Below, one piece after another: positions 50,755-55,611 of a stretch of DNA of 55,611 nt (its first letter is position 1; each line of letters opens with the position of its first letter). Origin of the DNA: an uncultured Gammaproteobacteria bacterium. Lineage in GTDB: Bacteria; Pseudomonadota; Gammaproteobacteria; Pseudomonadales; Halieaceae. The DNA is taken from contig CABYJX010000008.1 of assembly GCA_902519405.1 (NCBI GenBank), positions 1 to 55,611 of the forward strand, in the 5' to 3' direction. The notes under the pieces are model-generated. The model had not been told where the DNA came from, ran no database searches, and was given only the letters and a program-made list of their open reading frames with translations. The translations under genes and the position numbers were made by a program.

Positions 50755-51891
50755 ATGAACTTTGATTTTTCAGAAGAGCAATTGATGTTACGAGAGTCTA
50801 TCGCTCGTTTCATTCAAGATGACTATAGTTTCGACTACAGAAGAGAAATTTCCCAATCCGCTTTAGGTATGAGCGAGCATATTTGGAAGAAATTTGCCGA
50901 ATTAGGCTGGCTCTCAATACCCTTCTCTGAGGACTGTGGAGGGTTTGGGGGGGGACCTGTCGACATCTCAGTTATTATGGAGGAGTTTGGTAAAGGCTTG
51001 GTACTAGAGCCGTACATGCCAACTGTACTGCTTTTCGGAAAATTGATAGACGCTGCAGGCAGCGAAGGACAGCGTTCTGATTTTATACCTCCTATTATCA
51101 ATGGAGAGCTGCTAGGTGCTTTTGCTTATCTGGAAAGGCAAAGTCGTTATGAATTATCAGATGTAATGACAAAGGCCGTATCTAATTCTAAAGGCTTTCT
51201 TTTAGAAGGCGAGAAGGTTGTTGTTCTGAACGGGCAGAATGCAGCGAAGGTTATCGTATCAGCTCGTACGAGTGGAGATCAATTTGACAGAGAAGGAATT
51301 TCGTTATTTTTGGTCTCTTCCGATAGCGATGGAGTTGAGCGAGTATCTTATCAGATGATGGATGGTCAAATAGTCTCGAACTTTCGATTCAATAAGGTAT
51401 CTCTAACAGCTGACTCTTTGATTGGTGATCTTGGAGATGGTCTGAAGATCATTGAAGGAGTTCTGAGAGCAGCAACCGTAGCAATTTCCTCAGAGGCCCT
51501 AGGAATAATGGAGGAATTGAATCGTAAAACACTTGAGTATTCCAAGACCAGAGAGCAATTTGGATCCGCGATTGGTTCATTTCAGGTTTTGCAGCATCGC
51601 ATGGTCGATACTTTTATGGCTTATGAACAAGTTAAATCTCTTCTCTATAGATCTGTATGTGGTCTTACTGAGACCGCTAGCGATATAGAATGTACTGTAC
51701 ATGCACTTAAAGCTCTAGTTGGAAAGACGGGTAAACAGATCTTTGGAGAGGCAATTCAGATACATGGTGGGATGGGTATCACCGACGAACTCGACATCGG
51801 ACACTATGCAAAGAGATTAATGATGATAAACACAACTTTTGGTGGGGAAGATCATCATCAAGGAAAATTTAACTTTTTACGCTACGGCTGA
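50755..51891 (+). CDS. Acyl-CoA dehydrogenase, PimD-like small subunit
   Basis: A 378-residue acyl-CoA dehydrogenase. It begins NFDFSEEQLMLRESIARFIQ and has the glycine-rich FSEDCGGFGGGPVDISVIME, FGKGLVLEPYMPTVLL, TREQFGSAIGSFQVLQHRMV (family C-terminal helix), and IHGGMGITDELDIGHYAKRL. It resembles PimD. Heteromeric pairs like this usually act on CoA thioesters of longer or branched acids. It follows the PimC-like gene closely, so they should form one operon. In many such dehydrogenases the catalytic base is a Glu; I could not place it with certainty here. Confidence 0.82.
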   Translation: MNFDFSEEQLMLRESIARFIQDDYSFDYRREISQSALGMSEHIWKKFAELGWLSIPFSEDCGGFGGGPVDISVIMEEFGKGLVLEPYMPTVLLFGKLIDAAGSEGQRSDFIPPIINGELLGAFAYLERQSRYELSDVMTKAVSNSKGFLLEGEKVVVLNGQNAAKVIVSARTSGDQFDREGISLFLVSSDSDGVERVSYQMMDGQIVSNFRFNKVSLTADSLIGDLGDGLKIIEGVLRAATVAISSEALGIMEELNRKTLEYSKTREQFGSAIGSFQVLQHRMVDTFMAYEQVKSLLYRSVCGLTETASDIECTVHALKALVGKTGKQIFGEAIQIHGGMGITDELDIGHYAKRLMMINTTFGGEDHHQGKFNFLRYG

Positions 51892-51943
51892 GAATTGGCT
51901 CAGTAAGAGTTATTCGTTGTAGATAATTAATGAGGAGATTAAT

Positions 51944-52984
51944 GTGAAACTAGGATTTCTATTGGGGTACTCTGGTAAGCATATTCATATTCCCGTAGAG
52001 CTAATCAAGCAAGCCGAGTCAATTGGCTATGACTCTGTTTGGACAGCAGAGGCGTATGGAAATGATTCTGTTACGACTGCAACTTGGGTTCTTGCAAATA
52101 CAGAGAAAATTCGAGTCGGTACTGCAATAATGCAAATGCCAGCTAGAACTCCGGCCATGTGCGCAATGACAGCAATGTCTTTAGATCAGCTCTCCGGTGG
52201 TCGTTTTATTGTTGGTCTGGGTGCCTCTGGTCCGCAAGTCGTAGAGGGCTGGCATGGAGTCGCTTATGGTAAGCCAGTTACTCGAACAAAGGAATATATC
52301 AAAATCATGCGGCAGATATTTGATCGCGAGGGTCCAGTGGAGTTTGATGGAAAAATGTATCAAATGCCATATAGAGGGGAAGGCACCACTGGCCTTGGCA
52401 AACCCTTAAAATCGATTCTCGCTCCTACGAAAAGTATCCCAATTTATACAGCCTCTATTACACCTGCAGGCCTACGATGCGCTGGTGAAGTTGCAGATGG
52501 GGTGTTTCCCGTATGGATGGACCCGACAAGATACGACCTCATTGGTGAACATTTAAACGAGGGCTTTTTAAGTGCTGGTAATGAAAAAGGGTTGTCTACT
52601 TTTAATGTCGCCCCTTTTGTTTCAGTAGCTATGAACGATGATTTAGATGCTGCTTTTGATTCTCTCAGACCTTGGATAGCCTTATATGTAGGTGGTATGG
52701 GCGCGCGCGATAAGAATTTTTATTTTAACTACGCTACCAGTATGGGTTTTGGAGATGCTGCTCGAAAGATCCAAGACTTGTATTTGAGTGGTAAAAAAAG
52801 TGAAGCGGCGGCCGAGGTCCCAAATGAGCTTTTGGATGCCGTTTCCTTGGTGGGATCACGGGATCGTATAATTGATCGACTCCAACCTTGGAAAGAGGCA
52901 GGAAAGAGAAATGAGGTAGGTACTATGCTTCTAGGAGTTCATGACATAAAAGTTCTCGAGCTATTTGCCAAGGAAATGCTTTGA
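51944..52984 (+). CDS. LLM-class flavin-dependent oxidoreductase (F420-type fold)
   Basis: A 346-residue TIM-barrel flavin enzyme of the luciferase-like superfamily. It opens KLGFLLGYSGKHIHIPVELI, then SIGYDSVWTAEAYGNDS, AMSLDQLSGGRFIVGLGASG, and ends with a helical cap. Many close relatives are annotated F420-dependent, yet gammaproteobacteria usually lack F420 and may use FMN; the cofactor is not visible here. GTG 51944 is the start, with TGAGGAG 6-12 bases upstream. It sits in a likely operon with two acyl-CoA dehydrogenases and an SDR, which together suggest degradation of a carbon-ring or side-chain CoA ester. Confidence 0.82.
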   Translation: MKLGFLLGYSGKHIHIPVELIKQAESIGYDSVWTAEAYGNDSVTTATWVLANTEKIRVGTAIMQMPARTPAMCAMTAMSLDQLSGGRFIVGLGASGPQVVEGWHGVAYGKPVTRTKEYIKIMRQIFDREGPVEFDGKMYQMPYRGEGTTGLGKPLKSILAPTKSIPIYTASITPAGLRCAGEVADGVFPVWMDPTRYDLIGEHLNEGFLSAGNEKGLSTFNVAPFVSVAMNDDLDAAFDSLRPWIALYVGGMGARDKNFYFNYATSMGFGDAARKIQDLYLSGKKSEAAAEVPNELLDAVSLVGSRDRIIDRLQPWKEAGKRNEVGTMLLGVHDIKVLELFAKEML

Positions 52985-53769
52985 TGTATGTCAAAGATCG
53001 AATTGTGACAGTGACAGGAGGCGGGAGTGGAATTGGAGAAGCACTATGCAAACGTTTTCATAAAGAGGGTGCGAAGAAAATAATAGTGATTGATCAGTAC
53101 GAAGAGCGAGCTAAAAACGTTGCTTCTCTCTTAAATGGCGATGCTTATCAGGTTGATGTAAGAGATGAGCGAGCGATTATGTATGCAGTTGCTGATATAG
53201 AGAGTAGATTTGGAGCGATTGATTTATTTTGCAGTAATGCAGGCATACTGGGTGGCGATGGTGAGGACGGCTGGGCGACGGGAGCAGATAACGAAATCTG
53301 GCAAGCAATGTGGGAGATTCATGTTATGTCGCACGTTTGGGCAGCCCGTGCATGTCTTCCGGGAATGATTTCTCGAGGGCAGGGATATTTCTTAAATACT
53401 GCTTCAGCAGCAGGGATTCTTAATCAAGTCGGTGATGCGGCTTACTCTACGACTAAGCACGCTGCTGTCGGTTTTTCGGAAGCCTTAGCCATTACCCATG
53501 GAGATGATGGAATTGGGGTGTCTTGTCTTTGCCCACAAGCAGTAAGTACTCGTATGTTGGCTGGCTTAGATTCGCCAGGAACGGCTGGAGTGGATGGTGT
53601 CTTGACTGCCGAGCAAGTGGCAGACGCAGTAGTAAAAGGTTTAGAGGAGAATCGTTTTTTAATTCTCCCTCATCCTGAAGTGGCTGAGTACAGCGCGAAG
53701 AAGACTGAAAACTATGACAGGTGGATTGGTGGTATGAGAAAACTTCGACGTCGTTTTCTTCCATCTTAG
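52984..53769 (+). CDS. Short-chain dehydrogenase/reductase
   Basis: A 261-residue classical SDR. The NAD(P) motif is VTVTGGGSGIGEALCKRF, the structural NAG is LFCSNAGILGG, and the catalytic tetrad has Ser and YSTTKHAAVGFSEAL (Tyr-xxx-Lys) near residue 155. An Asp after the second strand (IVIDQYEER) favours NAD(H). ATG 52984 shares its A with the preceding TGA stop; the TTG at 52981 is less likely. It would act as a hydroxyacyl-CoA or alcohol dehydrogenase in the operon, but the substrate is not readable. Confidence 0.88.
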   Translation: MYVKDRIVTVTGGGSGIGEALCKRFHKEGAKKIIVIDQYEERAKNVASLLNGDAYQVDVRDERAIMYAVADIESRFGAIDLFCSNAGILGGDGEDGWATGADNEIWQAMWEIHVMSHVWAARACLPGMISRGQGYFLNTASAAGILNQVGDAAYSTTKHAAVGFSEALAITHGDDGIGVSCLCPQAVSTRMLAGLDSPGTAGVDGVLTAEQVADAVVKGLEENRFLILPHPEVAEYSAKKTENYDRWIGGMRKLRRRFLPS

Positions 53770-53789
53770 ACGTTGTTAGAGCAAACCTT

Positions 53790-55535
53790 ATGGAGCGGCA
53801 GGAAAAATTTGCACGAGCTATACTAGAGGGATTTGAGATTTATTTCGCTCGTTTTCAAAAGATAACCCTAGAAGCAAAAGCTCGGTTCGATAGTGCAGAT
53901 TGGCAGGCAGTTCAAAACGCTTCGTCGGAACGTATAGATTTATATAAAGAAACCTCACTTCAAGTTCAGAAAAAAGTAGAGGATATAGCTGGCGAACGGC
54001 TGCGTGACTTAGAGTTTTGGAGAAGCGTTCGTGCCGTCTACGCGGAACTCATTAGCGGACATACTAATTTTGAGATTGCAGAAACATTCTTTAATTCTAT
54101 TTATTGCGCTACTTTTAAGCATAGACGAATTCGTGATGAGTATGCTTTTGTTTTTTCTCCTCAGGGAGATCTACCATCTTCCGATATAAGGCGAGTTTAT
54201 CGAACATACCATCTTACGGAAGATTTGGAAGATCTTATTAATTCTTTATTGTCTGATTACCAGTTAGGACTTCCGTATGAAAATCTCGATAAGGATATTA
54301 AAAATATTTGCGGAGCTATAAGGAAGTTTTCCCATGATAGTGGCTTTGGAAGTAATTCTCCAGATATCGTGTTTCAGGTTCTAGAGCACCATTTCTTTAG
54401 GAATAAGGCAGCGTATATAGTGGGTCGCATTACATCTAGTTCAGATTCGATGCCATTTGTTCTGCCTGTACTACACAATAATAGTACAGGTATCTTCGTA
54501 GATACCATTTTATTGGGCTCTGACAAAGTAAGTGTCATATTTAGTTTTACTAGAGCCTACTTCATGGTAGACACGTCTATTCCATCCCAATACGTACTAT
54601 TTCTTCAGCAGCTTATGCCCGCAAAGCCTATTTCTGAGATATATAGCGCGATTGGACATAATAAACATGGTAAGACTTATTATCATAGGTGTGCTTATCG
54701 ACATATTCAAAGTACGACGGATAAATTTATTCTTGCTCCTGGAACAAAGGGTATGGTGATGTCTGTTTTTACGCTACCCTCTTATGATTTTGTTTTTAAA
54801 ATCATTAAAGACCGATTCACTCCCCCTAAGGATATGACGAGAGCACAAGTCAAAGAGAAATATAAATTGGTAAAGCGATGGGATCGTGTTGGTAGGATGG
54901 CAGATACGCAAGAATTCACTAACTTAGCATTTGCTCGTAACCGATTCTCAGACGAGCTCATGGAAGAATTACATAGCGTGGCTCCTTCACTGATAGAAGA
55001 ACGTGGAAGAGCTTTGATTATTGGTCACGTATATGTAGAGAGACGAATGACCCCACTAAATCTATACTTGCGTAAAGCTACTGACGAACAGCTTTTTGCA
55101 GTTATGGACGAATATGGTAATGCGATAAAGCAACTTGCGGCAGCGAATATTTTTCCAGGCGATATGCTGCTTAAAAATTTCGGCGTTACTCGTCATGGAC
55201 GCGTGGTGTTCTACGATTATGATGAGATTGTACCTCTGGAGGAATGTAACTTTCGAAAGATTCCTGAACCTAGAAATGATTTAGAAGAGTTTTCCGATAC
55301 ACCTTGGTATTCTGTCGGCGAAAACGATATTTTTCCTGAGGAATTCCCTATGTTTTTCTCTGGAAATCAGAGAGCTAGAAAAGTCTTTGATTCTATGCAC
55401 AGTGAAATTTATGAAATGCAATTCTGGAAAGGACTTCAGGATCAGATTAAAGCTGGTTTTGTAGGTGATTTTTTCCCTTATAGACGCAAATACCGCTTCG
55501 TGAGAGAGGATAGTTTGTTAAGGGAGTCCGTCTGA
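53790..55535 (+). CDS. aceK: Isocitrate dehydrogenase kinase/phosphatase
   Basis: About 581 residues from ATG 53790 ([20 protein letters not shown]). The longer frame from 53721 would overlap the SDR gene by 49 bases. The AceK-specific regulatory N-terminal domain is followed by the kinase part: ATP loop [20 protein letters not shown] (about residue 320), [17 protein letters not shown] with the conserved Lys, and [15 protein letters not shown] near residue 478, the acidic metal-binding motif. AceK switches isocitrate dehydrogenase between active and phosphorylated forms and so gates the glyoxylate shunt. aceA and aceB are not in the window. Confidence 0.95.
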   Translation: MERQEKFARAILEGFEIYFARFQKITLEAKARFDSADWQAVQNASSERIDLYKETSLQVQKKVEDIAGERLRDLEFWRSVRAVYAELISGHTNFEIAETFFNSIYCATFKHRRIRDEYAFVFSPQGDLPSSDIRRVYRTYHLTEDLEDLINSLLSDYQLGLPYENLDKDIKNICGAIRKFSHDSGFGSNSPDIVFQVLEHHFFRNKAAYIVGRITSSSDSMPFVLPVLHNNSTGIFVDTILLGSDKVSVIFSFTRAYFMVDTSIPSQYVLFLQQLMPAKPISEIYSAIGHNKHGKTYYHRCAYRHIQSTTDKFILAPGTKGMVMSVFTLPSYDFVFKIIKDRFTPPKDMTRAQVKEKYKLVKRWDRVGRMADTQEFTNLAFARNRFSDELMEELHSVAPSLIEERGRALIIGHVYVERRMTPLNLYLRKATDEQLFAVMDEYGNAIKQLAAANIFPGDMLLKNFGVTRHGRVVFYDYDEIVPLEECNFRKIPEPRNDLEEFSDTPWYSVGENDIFPEEFPMFFSGNQRARKVFDSMHSEIYEMQFWKGLQDQIKAGFVGDFFPYRRKYRFVREDSLLRESV

Positions 55536-55611
55536 TGGCTACCGTTTATCTAATTCGGCACGGGCAAGCATCCTTTGGCTCCGATGATTATGACCAGTTG
55601 TCGCCGTTGGG
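55535..55611 (+). CDS. Histidine phosphatase family protein, N-terminal part (runs off the window)
   Basis: The ATG at 55535 shares its A with the aceK stop (TGATG); AGGGAG lies about 8 bases upstream. The 25 visible codons read [20 protein letters not shown] and continue to LSPLG. LIRHGQ is the RHG catalytic motif of histidine phosphatases (phosphoglycerate-mutase-like); its histidine takes the phosphate. The substrate cannot be told from this fragment. Tight coupling to aceK suggests a shared transcript. Confidence 0.88.
   Translation, partial: MATVYLIRHGQASFGSDDYDQLSPL

Noticed and set aside
51944-52984. Calling the LLM enzyme F420-dependent outright
   Set aside because: The fold is shared by FMN enzymes and no F420 biosynthesis gene is in the window, so the cofactor was left open.

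Overview
The window looks like chromosomal DNA of a free-living, probably marine, gammaproteobacterium. The evidence is the tmRNA tag ANDDNYALAA, the smpB/ratA/bamE/fur/recN/hrcA/grpE/dnaK/dnaJ/dapB gene order, RhlE, AceK and a RutR-type regulator. The exact clade cannot be fixed from sequence reading alone.

Region 1 (1-15.7 kb) is a purine salvage/ureide catabolism locus. A tightly overlapping minus-strand operon runs xdhA-xdhB-xdhC-allantoicase-uraD-uraH-allA-guaD (guaD runs off the left edge). Divergent from it is an 8-oxoguanine/guanine-type deaminase. Around it are a RutR-like TetR regulator, an NCS2 purine permease, a TonB-dependent receptor and a PuuE-type allantoinase. Together they would take guanine and xanthine to urate, then 5-hydroxyisourate to allantoin, allantoate, ureidoglycolate and glyoxylate. 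The urate-oxidising step itself is not in the window. A palindrome TTGACA-N4-TGTCAA between the divergent units resembles a RutR operator.

Region 2 (15.7-34.6 kb) is a patchwork accessory zone rich in exported proteins. Three genes share a near-identical 5' leader and signal peptide but have unrelated bodies: a metzincin-like protease, a tiny two-Cys peptide and a CX3C-rich protein. A repeated ~45-bp element (E element), always on the plus strand, sits upstream of most plus-strand secreted genes. A second repeat (R element, ~145 bp, nested inverted repeats) occurs three times plus one fragment. The right part is bounded by 109-bp direct repeats that include the 3' end of ssrA (25494-25602 and 34517-34625), with a C-terminally truncated tyrosine recombinase beside ssrA. 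This reads as a decayed genomic island integrated in tmRNA. Other remnants include a broken duplicate of a gene 3' end, a leader fragment, a fused deletion junction and a poly-G frameshift in a repeat protein.

Region 3 (34.6-55.6 kb) is mostly housekeeping. It holds tmRNA, a glutaredoxin-like protein, ApaG, an uncharacterised protein, a methyltransferase, smpB, ratA, bamE, fur, recN, and hrcA-grpE-dnaK-dnaJ-dapB-thioredoxin/TPR with two sigma32-like promoters. An acyl-CoA catabolic set follows (two acyl-CoA dehydrogenases, an LLM flavin oxidoreductase, an SDR), then aceK and the start of a histidine phosphatase gene.

The strongest candidate for an undescribed system is the leader-sharing, E-element-associated family of secreted proteins in region 2.
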